Assembly (NCBI GenBank): GCA_963995505.1
Contig: OZ023180.1
Span: 6,173,263-6,237,262, forward strand
From: Hypericum androsaemum
Taxonomy: Eukaryota > Streptophyta > Magnoliopsida > Malpighiales > Hypericaceae
DNA: 64,000 nucleotides
Direction: 5' to 3'
The notes under the pieces: model-generated
Database searches by the model: none
Told to the model about the DNA's origin: nothing
The model's input: only the letters and a program-made list of their open reading frames with translations
Shown: positions 53,340-64,000 of the stretch, piece by piece
Position numbering within the stretch: the stretch's first letter is position 1
How the letters are laid out: each line of letters begins with the position of its first letter
Made by a program: the position numbers and the translations under genes

Positions 53340-53880
53340 TATTTCAAGAAGTCTCGAGTGTATCTATGGTTTGAGGTGGAGTTGGTAGAGTCGGTTTGGT
53401 TTCGTGAGATTCCATGTTTCTCCAAGGGACAGTGTCTAATCAAGGTGGAGTTTATTGAAGTTTGGATGGAGCTTCATGGTTCTTCGCAAGGGATGACTTC
53501 TCGTCAAATGTGGAGATTATTGGATATTGGCGTGAAGTGCTGGTTGACGGGCACCATGTTGTTGGTTGCCGCCAGCAGCCACAAACAGAAGTCTGCACCC
53601 TGGTGGCCACCAGGTCCTACGTGACAGTTTTTTCTGTTTTGCTCGGACTCTTGTATTGGACTCTTGATTTGACCTAGATAGGTTTTTTGTGTACAAGAGT
53701 TTATCTATTATATAAAGACATATTACCCTTGTTTATGTATAGCTTTTTGGCTTGTTTCTCAACAATAAAAATTTTTATTTCTTCCCGTGGACGTAGGCAT
53801 TAGGCCGAACCATATAACTCTTGTGTCCAATATTCTTTGCGCGCTATTGTTCTCTTGCGTGCAAATTCCGAACAAGAAAA
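53340..53880 (+). mobile_element. Decayed LTR-retrotransposon terminal region
   Basis: The sequence cttcccgtggacgtaggc with the following gccgaaccatataactcttg (53781-53822) is typical of the 3' part of plant Copia LTRs, as are the preceding TATA-like tattatataaag and the caacaataaaaa signal. No partner LTR or internal genes are readable nearby. Confidence 0.45.
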
Positions 53881-54480
53881 AATAATAAATATTTAATCGG
53901 CATAGATTTGTTTCTCGAACATTTTTAAAATATATTATATGATGATTTTATATCTAACGATTTTGGTATAAATCTATGTTTGTAAAAACGGATGAGTGAA
54001 AAAACACGTAAATTTTTTAAAATAATTATATTTAAGATAAAAATATAATAGAATTTTAAATCTCCTCTTCTTATGTATTACAAAATTTATCATTTATAAT
54101 CTATCTAAATTTTGAGAATCATTTTTTTCAAAAGAAAAAGTTAGATAGATCTGAACGGTTTCATATTTTCTAAAAGATTTACTTTTCAATCCAAAAATCC
54201 GAATTCACAATTTAAAATGAAGAAACTCCTGGTGATCTCTCTTTGCCAACTACTAGGCTTCTCATTTTCCTTGGCTCTTATGAAAACTGCCGTTATACTC
54301 TCAAATATGCAACACTTGGCGTCTAATAACTCCCACCTTCCCATTTATGTAAATACCGGCTTCTTTTTATTAAATACTAGTAAATATTCACGCGCGATGC
54401 GAGTGCCATTTTATTTCAAAATCCGCAAATCATATCGTTTATTGACTTTTTTTTTAGCTGTATAAAAATAAAAACAGAAC
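53881..54480. other. No gene seen
   Basis: AT-rich. One short plus ORF (54217-54465) starts with a hydrophobic stretch but has no other support. Confidence 0.3.
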
Positions 54481-54810
54481 GAGGCTTGGAGTCTGGGGTC
54501 CGCGGTCGGAGATCTGAAGGTCAGGGGTCTGTGGTCGAGGTTCCGGGTCGGGGGTCCAGGGTCAAGGAGTCCGCGTTCCGGGGGTCATAGGAGGTCCGTG
54601 ATTCGGTGGTCCGATGGTCCGGGGTCCATGGTCCGGGGTCCGAGGTCCTGTGGTACGCAGTCCGGGGTCCAGGAGTTCGGTGGTCCGGGAATCCACTATT
54701 CGGGGGTTCGAGGGTACGGGGTTCGAGGTTGGAAATTTTGGGTTTTGGGTTTTTAGTTTGAGTTATGGGTATTAGATTTGGGGTTTGAGTTTAGAGTTTG
54801 GGGATAGTTT
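54481..54810 (+). repeat. G-rich degenerate ggggtcc repeats, then telomere-like tail
   Basis: 54485-54740 is built from variants of ggtccggggtcc and ggggttcg. 54742-54810 shifts to gggttttgggtttttag and tttggggtttgagttt. The plus strand is strongly G-rich with many GGG runs, so G-quadruplex formation is possible. Confidence 0.7.
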
Positions 54811-55130
54811 AAATATTTTTATCATGTCGGACAAAAAAAATTTATATTATTATAGTATGATATACTTTTTGAGCTGGTATGTACCCGTTCCCTTCCCAAT
54901 AAATTCCGTTATTTGATGAATAGAAATTATTAGCTCCGGGCTGAAAAAATGTAAGTTCATTAGCTGTTGCGGTTCCAACATTGATAGAGTTGTGCTACTT
55001 GGCCGGTTTGAATCAATTTTCGAAATCTCAAATTCAAATTAAATGGTTTTAAAATTTACACGAATTTTTACTTCGTTAACGTGAATTTGAAACAATGGTA
55101 TGAAATTAATCTACTTTAGTACCTCGTCAC

Positions 55131-55859
55131 TAAGGGTGAGTTTCAAACTGAGCAAAACTGCAAACCGAACCAAACCGTACCGAACCAAACTGCACCGCAC
55201 TTCTATTAACAACTTTGGTCTCCTGGTACGGTTTCAAACCATACCGCATAACTTCAGTACGGGGTCGATTTTGATTTTTGTTCAAAGCACCAAACCGTAC
55301 CGTACCGCACCGCACCGCACTTCTATTAACAACTTTGTTTTTAGTATATGTTGAAGTAATTGGGCTTCACTTCTTAAGGAAAGCAAGGCCCACACAAGCC
55401 CACTTTGTTTTTAGTATATATTAGAGTGAGAGGAGGAGGGAAGGAGATATTTCCTCTCATTCCAATCTCTGTCCTCGTCTTCTTCACCTAAATAGGCTAA
55501 ATTAGATCTTCTCCTTCATCTTATTTTTTCTTTCTCCACTAAAATTAACGGTATATTAAGCCACAATCCCGGAATCTTGATGGCCGGCTCGCCGCGCCTC
55601 CTCCGTTCGGCTTCCTCCCTTTCTTTATCTCGTTATCTCCATTCTCCTCGCAAAGATAAACTGGAACAATTGGTAGATATTTGGGTTGGAAATTTATTTT
55701 GCTGTTATGAACTCGGTAAGGATTGCTGTTAGGCAAAGATAAACCACAAACCGCACCTACACTGCCACACCGATTATCGTGCGGTTTAGTACCAAACCGA
55801 GACATCTGCGGTTTGATTTTTTCAATTTTTTTAGTTGCGGTGCGGTTTAGTCAGCCCTA
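55131..55859. mobile_element. hAT-like non-autonomous element
   Basis: A perfect 8-bp target duplication CTCGTCAC (55123-55130 and 55860-55867) brackets 729 bp with short ends TAAGGGTGA and, inward from the right, TAGGGCTGA. The subterminal regions are filled with ccgaaccaaaccgtacc-like and inverted ggtgcggttt-like words, as is usual in hAT elements. No transposase. Confidence 0.85.
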
Positions 55860-55867
55860 CTCGTCAC

Positions 55868-56888
55868 CATTTTCATACCTAATCCAAATTACAAGTCGAT
55901 AGATTTTCAATAATGTCTTAACCATAAAAATTTTGTATTACCTAATTTTGTTACGTATAAACTCATAGGAAATTAAAATAAAATACCAAATACTGTTAAA
56001 AATTTAAATAATACAAAAAGCTCAGATAATTGATGTCGTACACAACAAACTCATACGAAATCAAAAATATTATACAATTCAAATATGTCTATTACAATTA
56101 TATATACAACGACCAAACCGACTCCCGTAATTCAATAAAACTAATTAGAGGTGCAAGACGGTCTCCAAAAGGAAGATATCGGTAGTGATCCAACGAAGGT
56201 CGTCCGTCGTGGTTGGGGGGGCGACACGACAAAAGAGCAAGATAAATACTTTGAGACGATTATAGAGGGAAAAGAGAGAGAAACGATCAATTTATTCTAG
56301 TATTTTGTGATTGAATAATTCTGAGTGAGACTCTCTGGACTCTAGGGATTAGGTTGTGAGATTTGAGAGAAGAGAGGAAGAAAATATGAGAGGTAAAAAG
56401 AAAAGTTGAACATTTCAAAAAATTTACGATATCAAAATTATCTAAAGTGACCATATATTGAGTCATTTAATATAAATTGGTGTAATAAAATGACAAAATA
56501 TATTTAGGGATCATCAACTAAAATTTGAGAAAGATTTGTGACTATTATATTCCGAAAATAAAGCTTGAGCAATCACATTGAACTAATGGCACAAACAAAG
56601 CTTAATATAAAGTAACGGTCTGTAATTAGAGTCTAAAAAGTTTAGATAAACGGGACCACCAGGTTAACCGGTAAGAACAACCGACCGGGCCCGTTAAAAT
56701 AAAACGCAGAAAAGAAAATTCGAGATGGACACGTCGTCGTTTTCGTCTGCAACCAACTCTCTCTCTCTCTCTCATATTACGGCAACCATCTTCGCTAGGT
56801 CAAAGTCGTCCATCCTCCAATAAGAAACACACACACGTAGCGGAACAAGAAAAGTATTGACCTGACGAGCCTAAGTTGATTTTAGTTT
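55868..56888. other. No gene seen
   Basis: AT-rich sequence with a CT microsatellite at about 56757-56774. Nothing else is recognisable. Confidence 0.3.
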
Positions 56889-58125
56889 GGGTAAATTACT
56901 GTAGTGTCTCCCGTATTTGACTAAATCAAAGATTTAGTTCGCCGTGTTTCAAAAATTATTCTCTCGTTTTACGTATTTGACTAAATCAAAGATTTAGTCC
57001 GCCGTGTTTCTCATTCTTGTCAGACCAAAATACCCTTAGAAAAAATAATTAATTCCATCGTCGTCCCCGTGTTCCTCTTCCATCGTCTTCTTGTTCCCCT
57101 CCTCTTCATGAACTTATAACCTCCCAATTAATTCCAGCTAAAACACACAATTAATTGAATACACGAAGAATGATAAGAAACTGAACAAACAGGACAAATT
57201 GAAACCCAGAATCGTCGTCCCCTGTTACAACCCAGAAACTTAACAAATAGAAACCCAGAAACTTAACAAATTGACCGAATCAACTAAACCCAAAATCGCT
57301 ACCAGACATGAATCGACACCGATCTTTCCTTCACCTATGATCTCTACTCTGCAAGGGCGACGAGAATCTACGATGTCGATGCCGATTGGAACTGGGTAGA
57401 CCAGCAATGCCGAGATCTGCAACGGGACCCATCTCTTGCCACTGGAAGAGAAGCTGTGGTGGTGGCCGTTGCCGTCGTTGTTGTTGTTTGGAGAGGGGGC
57501 GAGCGGGACCCACCTCTTCGTCCACTTACGGACTGGGCAGCTGAACACCGTCGTCGGGCCGCCGTACCTGGCCCACCTCCGAGCATCCGACCCGCAACTC
57601 GCCCGCTAATCTCCGCCACCCGCCACTCACCTTCTTCCCTCTCCTACCCGGCCTCGTCATCCCCCTCCTACATGTTGAAAAGAGAAACCCTAATCGCGCC
57701 AATAGCCTTTAGAGAAGAAGAAGAAGAAGATGGGTCTCCTGTCTTGTTTTATTTTGGCGTTTTAAGGATGCGTTTATTATGGTTTTGTGTTTAAATTCAC
57801 TTAGTTTTTGATTTTTAGTTTCTGGAATTATTGGTTTCTTGTTGTGTTTAAATTCACTTAGTTTTTTGATTTTTTGTTTCTGAAATTATTGAGCATGTTC
57901 TTGGGTGTTTAGAGGTTGAAGTTGAAGATTTTTGTTTTATTTTTTGTGTAAGGATAGAAAAGTCATTTCAGTGACAAAAACAAAAAAAAATTGACTGCTA
58001 CCGTGAGCCAGGACCCGAGAGTATAATAAAGTCAAACACGGAGAGGACGGAAGAATAATTTTTAAAATACGGGAGACTAAATTATTAATTTAGTCAAACA
58101 CGATGGACACCACAGTAATTTGCCC
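56889..58125. mobile_element. MULE-like element with captured interior (V)
   Basis: TIRs gggtaaattactgtagtg and, inward from the right, gggcaaattactgtggtg. The 9-bp target duplication is TTTTAGTTT (56880-56888) and TTTTAATTT (58126-58134). A subterminal duplication of atttgactaaatcaaagatt occurs on the left. The interior (57300-57670) is GC-rich and coding-like in several frames, but no gene is recognisable. No transposase. Confidence 0.75.
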
Positions 58126-58134
58126 TTTTAATTT

Positions 58135-59127
58135 TCTTAAAAATATTTTATTTACAAATTTAAAATATATCATACAGTTTGATAACCGAAGGATAAGATT
58201 CAAATGTTAAGCAGAATTATACTACATATGCAAAACATGTTAACTGAAGGTAATTTATTAATATTTTTTAGGTAAATGGATTAAATTTTATAAATGATAA
58301 TAATTACAAGTAAGAAAGATAGACAAGTCTAATCTTCCATACGCAAAGAATTTAGATACAATAGAAGGTCTTGGTGGCCTAAGTCCGAGATGAAATTGGA
58401 CCAACGTAACTACTCGTGAATTCGGATTAGAACAGTATGAATAACAAGCTCCCGGTTGCATCTCTCGCCAAGAAAAATTGAACGATTTTTCGTCAACCAA
58501 ATACCCTATATAATAGCGCTAAATAACGCAAACCAAATCTTCTTGTTCATGTCCCCATTAATTAAACCCATCCATTGATCCAGACGCAAGGTCAGGCGCA
58601 CATTCGGACAACATCTAGCACCGATGCGCCGCACAAAATAATTCCATATAGTCCGAGCAAAATGCGATAAATATCGGTATTCGGTAAATACCGCTATTAT
58701 ACCAAAATCTTTTGGGAAGAAATGTAGTTCAACCATACAAATTTAATTTAGTATCAAATTGAGGATCGGTAGGATATTTTTAGCATTTTTGTTTCTGTAA
58801 ATTTAATATTCGATAACAGTAAATACCGAATGTCCACCTCTAATTACGGGTAAGAATGGAAGAGAGAGATAAAGAGGGGGTATAGTTGTACAAAAAGAAA
58901 ACAAACGAGAGGGGCAGCATTTTCTCATCCATCGTCGTGGCTGTGTAGGTGGCGGTTACTGGGTAGAGACAGGCGGTCGTTCGATGGTGGGGCTAGTTTA
59001 TAGTTGGATTCAATCTACCCAACTTCCAGCGAAATCTTTTACTATCATGATATTACAAAAAAATAGAAATGTTATAAAATTATCATTAATCAATAATCAC
59101 AATAAATATGCAAACCGTTGATGTTTC
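58135..59127. other. No gene; hAT-like end at about 58845
   Basis: Words tatcggtattcggtaaatac and taaataccgaatgtccacct (58670-58840) are typical of hAT-type MITE ends, but I could not find a matching left end. The remainder is unassigned. Confidence 0.35.
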
Positions 59128-59564
59128 TAGGGGCGGAGGCACGTTTAACACTGTGGGGTAATTCTATTACTTAATTTTTTTTCGATAATTAGATATAATT
59201 TTTAATGTATGTCCCCACTAAAATTAGAAATTGATCCCACTAAAAAATTTATCAACCTAAAAATTGAAACCAAATCTTTAAAAAATTTAGGAATTCCTTA
59301 ATCTTTTAGTATATAGGAGATCAATTGCTAGCAGATTGTTTAATTACATATATTGAGAAAGACGTATTTGATTGTATTGACAATGTAGCTATTATGAAGC
59401 GATTTCAAACGTATTTAATTGTATTGACAATGTAGCTATTATGAAGCGATTTCAACAAATGAGTAATTGTAGAAGATAATTATAAATGTTATAATTACAT
59501 ACGTAGAATTTTTTGAAAAAAATTATATTGTCCCCACTAACCAAATTTTTTGGCTCCCTCGCTG
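59128..59564. mobile_element. hAT-like MITE
   Basis: Ends TAGGGGCGGAGGCA and, inward from the right, CAGCGAGGGAGCCA. Flanking 8-mers GATGTTTC (59120-59127) and GATGTTGC (59565-59572) match at seven positions. An internal direct repeat near 59360-59460 contains gacaatgtagctattatgaa twice. Confidence 0.6.
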
Positions 59565-59754
59565 GATGTTGCGATCATACCAAATTACGTTGTCATCTGT
59601 TATTGTTCCTGCATGAATCGCTTTCTTTCCGAGAATTACATTTTCACTTCCATATGCGTAGAAACTAAATTAATAGTTAAATATTAGCACATTCGAGTGG
59701 AAAACTGGGGATGAGGTCTATTATAAGACTTGAATTTGAGATTGATCTCGCTTA

Positions 59755-60026
59755 AATCTAAAAATAAATTATCTCAAATTAAATGGAAATAAAAAGTAGA
59801 ATCCTGAGATTGGGATTCAATGTACAGGTGTTATTTTGTAGGTTTATAAGGATCTCGTATTTATTTGGGGACTTATAAAATCTTTTGTACTTACCAAATA
59901 AAAAGCATACATTATGTTATTAGGATACAAGCATATTAGGATAAAATCAAGCTAAGCAAAAGATTCATTACAATTCTAAACTCTTTGGGAGATTGCTATC
60001 AGATCGGGTAGTTTAATGTAAAAGTT
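59755..60026 (+). repeat. Paralogous segment, left half (partner 28145-28420)
   Basis: Near-identical to the 28 kb copy up to the SINE insertion. It lacks the MULE-like element found there. Confidence 0.75.
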
Positions 60027-60129
60027 TTTTTTGAAAGATAAATATTACACCTAGTTATAATATCAAGGATTAAATTTTTGACATCTTTGAAGTTAGGCAA
60101 CGCCTATGCCGCTAGGCCAAATGCCCGTT
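60027..60129 (-). mobile_element. tRNA-derived SINE
   Basis: About 100 bp on the minus strand with an A-box-like tggcctagcggcatagg at its head, a degenerate B box, and an A-rich tail seen as a T run at 60025-60032. A perfect 16-bp target duplication GTTTAATGTAAAAGTT flanks it (60011-60026 and 60130-60145). The paralog at 28404-28419 has the site once. Confidence 0.8.
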
Positions 60130-60158
60130 GTTTAATGTAAAAGTTATTATATATATAT

Positions 60159-60610
60159 GGTTTGGATTTGGTACGGAGCGAAGGAATTGATTCCGTACGG
60201 TTTGGACTGAAGGGGGACCGCAGCGGCAAGCGCAGGTATGTGATAATGGCAAACGCAGTTATGTGATAATGGCAAGTACAGTTATGTGATAATGGCATTT
60301 ATTTTTGTGAAAACAGCAAGTCTCCGTTGATGATAATAACACACATAATTTTTTTCATTTTGGTCCCCCATATTTTAGCATTTTTGTAAAAAGATCATAC
60401 TGGCATGCACTGTTATGTGATACTGGCGTACGCAGTTATGTGATACTGGCATACGCAGTTATGTGATAATGGCATTTGTATTCGGCATGTGTTTGTGCAT
60501 GACTTTTTTTATTTTGGTCTCCGTATTTTAGCGCGTTTGTAAAAAAGTCCCTGCGTGTCTTCATTCCAAACGGTTCGGAATAGTGGCATTCCGTACCCAA
60601 TCCATACCCT
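60159..60610. mobile_element. TIR element with internal 22-23 bp minisatellite
   Basis: Ends ggtttggatttggtacgga and, inward from the right, gggtatggattgggtacgga are embedded in TA runs. Internal units gcagttatgtgataatggca recur about six times in two clusters. The paralog at 29714 onward lacks this insertion. Superfamily not assigned. Confidence 0.6.
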
Positions 60611-60611
60611 A

Positions 60612-60945
60612 TATATATAGTAGTACAAGTTATTTAAACAGTCGAATATCTTTTGATATTTTTAGAAAATACTTAGTTTTCAACGATACTATAATATACT
60701 CTTACATATTTGACATAACTTTTTGATGGATAATAAAACTTGAGGGCATATTGTATGTCCATTGTAGTCTCAATATTGCATGTGTTACTTAAGGCATCGA
60801 CCGGCCCATGGGTCAATGAGCACGAGGAAAGAAGATTCCAATAAAGAAAAAAAATTAAATGTTGGGAGTCCAAAATTTATTTCGATAAAGACTATTCGAG
60901 TCCAATTTAGTAAAATTGTTACTGTTACTGTTGCTAGTGAAAATG
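60612..60945 (+). repeat. Paralogous segment, right half (partner 29714-30045)
   Basis: It resumes homology after the TIR element. The best conserved block is around 60785-60860. Confidence 0.7.
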
Positions 60946-61044
60946 GTTGTCCTTCACGATATTGTATCTTGTTGATATTTTCTAAAACAATACCGTTCTT
61001 CTAGATCTCAATAATATCTACAGATTTGAGGGTCCTTCTTGGAC

Positions 61045-61750
61045 GACTATATTTATTACCGTGTGTTAGTGGCTTTGGAAGTGGCAGAATGATGTAGTCT
61101 TCTGTAATGGGCTTTTAACAGGCCCCTCTCTCTTATATCTCTACAGGCACATGAGTTTGCATGTGTTATGACTAATCGGAATACTCTAATCCTTTCCAAG
61201 CGCGAGGTACTTGTATCATGGACACGCCCACCACCTGGATTTGTCAAGCTCAATACTGATGGTGCATCACTTGGCAATCCAAGCATTTTTTATGCTGGAG
61301 GAGTTATCCGAGATGCAGCAGGCTATTGGCTTTGGGATTTTGCCAAGCGTATCAGAAACTGCACTTCTCTAGTTACGGAGCTTTGGGCTCTTGTGTTGGG
61401 ACTCGAGCTAGCATGGGACGAGTTTTTCGACGTATAGTGGTGGAAGTCGACTCCTCCCTAGCTCTTCACTGCGTCGGCCGTGGAGTGGGCTGGGATCATC
61501 CACAGGCTAACTTGATCAGTCGAGCACGTGATTTGCTTAGAAAGGACTGGACGATACATGTACAACATACATTCAAATAGGGAAATTGGGTGACGGATTC
61601 TCTCTCAAAGTATGCTTTGACCATAGATTATGACTATGTTATATTTGATACCCCATTTAGTATTTGTATTGATATTTATGTAGATGATTTGAAGGGGATT
61701 AGTCTTCTTCGATGTACTCGAACTGATAATTCAGTTTGTGCTTAATAAAG
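61045..61750 (+). pseudogene. LINE-type RNase H domain remnant
   Basis: PPPGFVKLNTDGASLGNPS with the following GGVIRDAAGYWLW (from about 61228) is the RNase H-like domain found at the C-terminus of plant non-LTR retrotransposons and related host genes. The catalytic acids are represented by NTDGA, ELWALVLGLELAW and VEVDSS. A frameshift near 61434 and a TAG at 61578-61580 break the frame. A degraded C-terminal tail runs to about 61742, followed by AATAAA. No RT domain is present upstream, so it is truncated. Confidence 0.75.
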
Positions 61751-61838
61751 ATTAGTGGACTCCCTTGCCCCTCGATTTCTACCCAAAAAAATAAAGTAAT
61801 ATTACAGATCCATTTTGCCGAAAGGGAAATCCGTAATT

Positions 61839-62038
61839 NNNNNNNNNNNNNNNNNNNNNNNNNNNNNNNNNNNNNNNNNNNNNNNNNNNNNNNNNNNNNN
61901 NNNNNNNNNNNNNNNNNNNNNNNNNNNNNNNNNNNNNNNNNNNNNNNNNNNNNNNNNNNNNNNNNNNNNNNNNNNNNNNNNNNNNNNNNNNNNNNNNNNN
62001 NNNNNNNNNNNNNNNNNNNNNNNNNNNNNNNNNNNNNN
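61839..62038. other. Assembly gap (200 N)
   Basis: Exactly 200 undetermined bases, a standard scaffold gap. ORFs that cross it are artefacts. Confidence 1.
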
Positions 62039-63210
62039 AATCACAAACCCTAACTTTTTTTAGTGAAAATTCAAAAACTAATTAGAGAAAATTAAGAATT
62101 CCCATTTAATGAGCTATTATCACGATCCTCATTCAAGAAATCGTAGTAGACCGAGACGATATCATCTTTGTCTTCGTCTTCGTCGCTACCGAGCTTCCAA
62201 CCATCACCCACCCAAAGCTCAAAAACCCCACTCTTCTCCACACGTGGGCTCTTCCGCCACTGCTCCCAAACTACCCTCAGCCCCACCGCCACCAACCCAC
62301 CTCCCTTCCTACTCTCCACCTTCCTCCTCCTCCGTCCCCGCCCCCGCCTCCACCTCCCAGAGCTTCACCCAGTGGCGGTTCCCCTCGCCAACTCCCTCAT
62401 CCATCCACCTAACCCAACCGTAAACCCTTGCCCGTGACTGTGAATCGCTGGGATGGTCACCTCTCGTCGACCGCTCGTCGTTTATGTTGACCGTCGCGTG
62501 TGGGGCTGCTGGTCGCCGTCGTTATCACCCCTCTGTCAGGATGTCGCACCTTGGTCCCTCTCTTGGAGCTCGACGTCCTCGATTTGGTCCACGTTCATTC
62601 ATTCATCATCTTGAGTGAGAGATCTTTTAACGACATTGCCTTCGTTGTCTTGGGGCCGAGTCTATTTATGGTCGTGAGGAGCTGCCTCCGGCTTGGCGAT
62701 GTTGGATGGGGCAGGGTCATGTCGAGGGTGAAGAGGGAGGAGTCCGACGGGGCGAGCAGGGTTAGGTTTCAAGCGAGAGAGTGTCGAAAATGAGGTCCGA
62801 GGTGGCGATGGAGTTGTCGAAGATCTGGGACAGTAGCCGGTGGAGGCAAGGACTTGGTACAGAGAACTAGGAAAAAAAAGAATATGAACTTGGTACAGAG
62901 AACATGAACTTTGATTTTGATTGATTGAAGAAATTTGATTAAGCTTTCATTTTTATCTAAATCTTTTGTTTGGAGGTTGAAGATAAATTGGGGAAGAAGG
63001 TGAAATGAGAGATGACTTTTTTATTTTTAAGTGAGAGGGGCATTTTAGTCTTTTCAAGTGGGGGTTCGCCGGAGAATATGGAATATTCCGGTACCAGGGA
63101 CCCGAGAGTCTATTATCATCAAAACTTAGGGACGGGACAATCATTTTCCAAAATCTATGGACTCTAGGGGGAGGCTGACCAAAGTACAGGGATGTGAGGA
63201 TAATTTACCC
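62039..63210. mobile_element. MULE-like element with captured interior (VI), left end in gap
   Basis: The right end (about 63030-63210) carries the family phrases gtgggggttcgccggag, ggtaccagggacccgagag and gaggataatttaccc. The interior 62100-62440 is GC-rich and Pro/Ser-coding in two frames, like a transit-peptide or first-exon fragment. 62440-62800 is also coding-like but without a recognised domain. The left TIR probably lies in or before the gap, and the expected 9-bp duplicate of ttttttata (63211-63219) cannot be checked. Confidence 0.6.
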
Positions 63211-64000
63211 TTTTTTATAAGTAAAATGTATATTCTCCTCGAACGAATCAGCCAAAAATAGTTACATAAGAAATACTAAGGTACCACATCTAAGATACCA
63301 GATAAATTCTAATCAGAGATCAATCTGATTAGCACTATCTGAGTACAACTGCCAAGGTGACTCCAAAAGTTTACCCAAACCAAAAATACCCCTAGGTGAT
63401 GCTAAAACGACATGAACATACACGAAAGGAAGGCAAACCTACCATATCCTAGCCGTCTAACGACAATCACAAAAATCATGGAGGATCAAAAGACCAATTT
63501 ATGCACGAACTTGTAGCTGCACCCTTGATCACTTGGAGGATTTTTGGAGTATCTTCCGCCCACAAGAATCCCATTTAGATTGCAAGACACCAAGCCTCCA
63601 TAACGAGTTCCTCGGAGCGGGCATCGTCAAGTTCCTATTTTTTAGCATCGTCTTGCGCCTCTATGCTTGATAAAAGCGAGCAAAGGCTTTGCACCGTTAA
63701 AGGCCTCTTCAGGATTGTATTTTAAGATTCCGCGTCAGGAGCTTCTCGAGAGCCGCCGCTTTGGGAGTGGATTTGCTAACCCGACAACTTGATCTAATCG
63801 GGTCGTCAGCATTACCTTCCCTGTGTGGATCTTCCTGGACACAAAGAGAGGTCGCACCATAGAAGGCGAAGGAAGGCCTTGCCTTTAAGATTGACACGTT
63901 GACCTCATCCGCTGAGCCAAAATACTACAAATTTGTCACACCAACAGCAGCTGGGAACTGTAAATCATCCAACAAACATGTAGCAAGAGAGGCCACAGCA
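63211..64000. other. No intact gene; diverged repeat shared with 49.6-50.0 kb
   Basis: 63240-63720 is the second copy of the minus-strand, weakly coding retroelement-like remnant noted at 49600-49990. 63720-64000 is unassigned, and the short minus ORF there has no domain. Confidence 0.35.

Noticed and set aside
58297..58860. A complete hAT element bounded by taattac on both sides
   Set aside because: Only the right end looks like a hAT terminus. The left side lacks a matching inverted end.
60104..60298. 64-codon minus ORF with repeated HNCTCHYH-type words
   Set aside because: Translation of the 22-23 bp minisatellite inside a TIR element.
61736..62063. ORFs spanning the N gap
   Set aside because: They consist of undetermined residues across the assembly gap.

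Overview
The window reads as nuclear DNA of a flowering plant, most likely a eudicot. It is AT-rich, intron-bearing and dominated by transposable elements. It carries plant Ty1/Copia elements, MULE-like, hAT and PIF/Harbinger-type DNA transposons, tRNA-derived SINEs, teloboxes in promoters, and an old pararetrovirus (Caulimoviridae) copy whose two-ORF layout points to the Florendovirus group. One 200-N assembly gap lies at 61839-62038. I saw no rRNA, tRNA or CRISPR locus.

Layout. 1-964 is the right part of a gene-capturing MULE-like element. 1178-11166 is a roughly 10 kb palindromic structure: two long inverted arms made of degenerate 20-24 bp repeats enclose a long-TIR element (2306-3497) and a decayed pararetrovirus (about 3498-10396) with its own promoter block. 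12752-18126 is a young Copia retrotransposon with two 289-bp LTRs differing at one base, a perfect 5-bp target duplication and one open 1592-codon gag-pol. It sits inside an older MULE-like element whose right end is at about 18407.

The most original host feature is a divergent two-gene cassette present four times in one orientation: A (19708-20778), B (about 24538-25998), C (40566-41580) and D (47759-48916). Each has a short minus-strand gene with a C-terminal membrane segment, a shared promoter of about 260-530 bp with back-to-back teloboxes and a conserved 16-bp dyad, and a plus-strand gene with a transit-peptide-like N-terminus and two hydrophobic segments. A and D are intact in both directions. 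B is a chimera interrupted by a foreign-looking coding fragment and a PIF-like element, and C is decayed. I do not recognise either family.

Between the cassettes lie a multi-exon CCCH zinc-finger pseudogene (30245-33025, minus), a single-exon gene for an unknown two-helix membrane protein (33989-34501, minus), and a decayed minus-strand Copia element (35422-40227). From 43 kb to the end there are further MULE-like elements with different interiors, solo or decayed LTRs, interstitial telomere-like and G-rich tracts, two hAT elements, SINEs, a LINE RNase H remnant and a compound microsatellite. Two paralogous segments (about 28145-30045 and 59755-60945) and the cassette repeats supply empty sites that date several insertions relative to the duplications.

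Candidate functional host genes are few: cassette A (both genes), cassette D (both genes) and the 33989-34501 gene. Nearly everything else is mobile or derived from mobile DNA.
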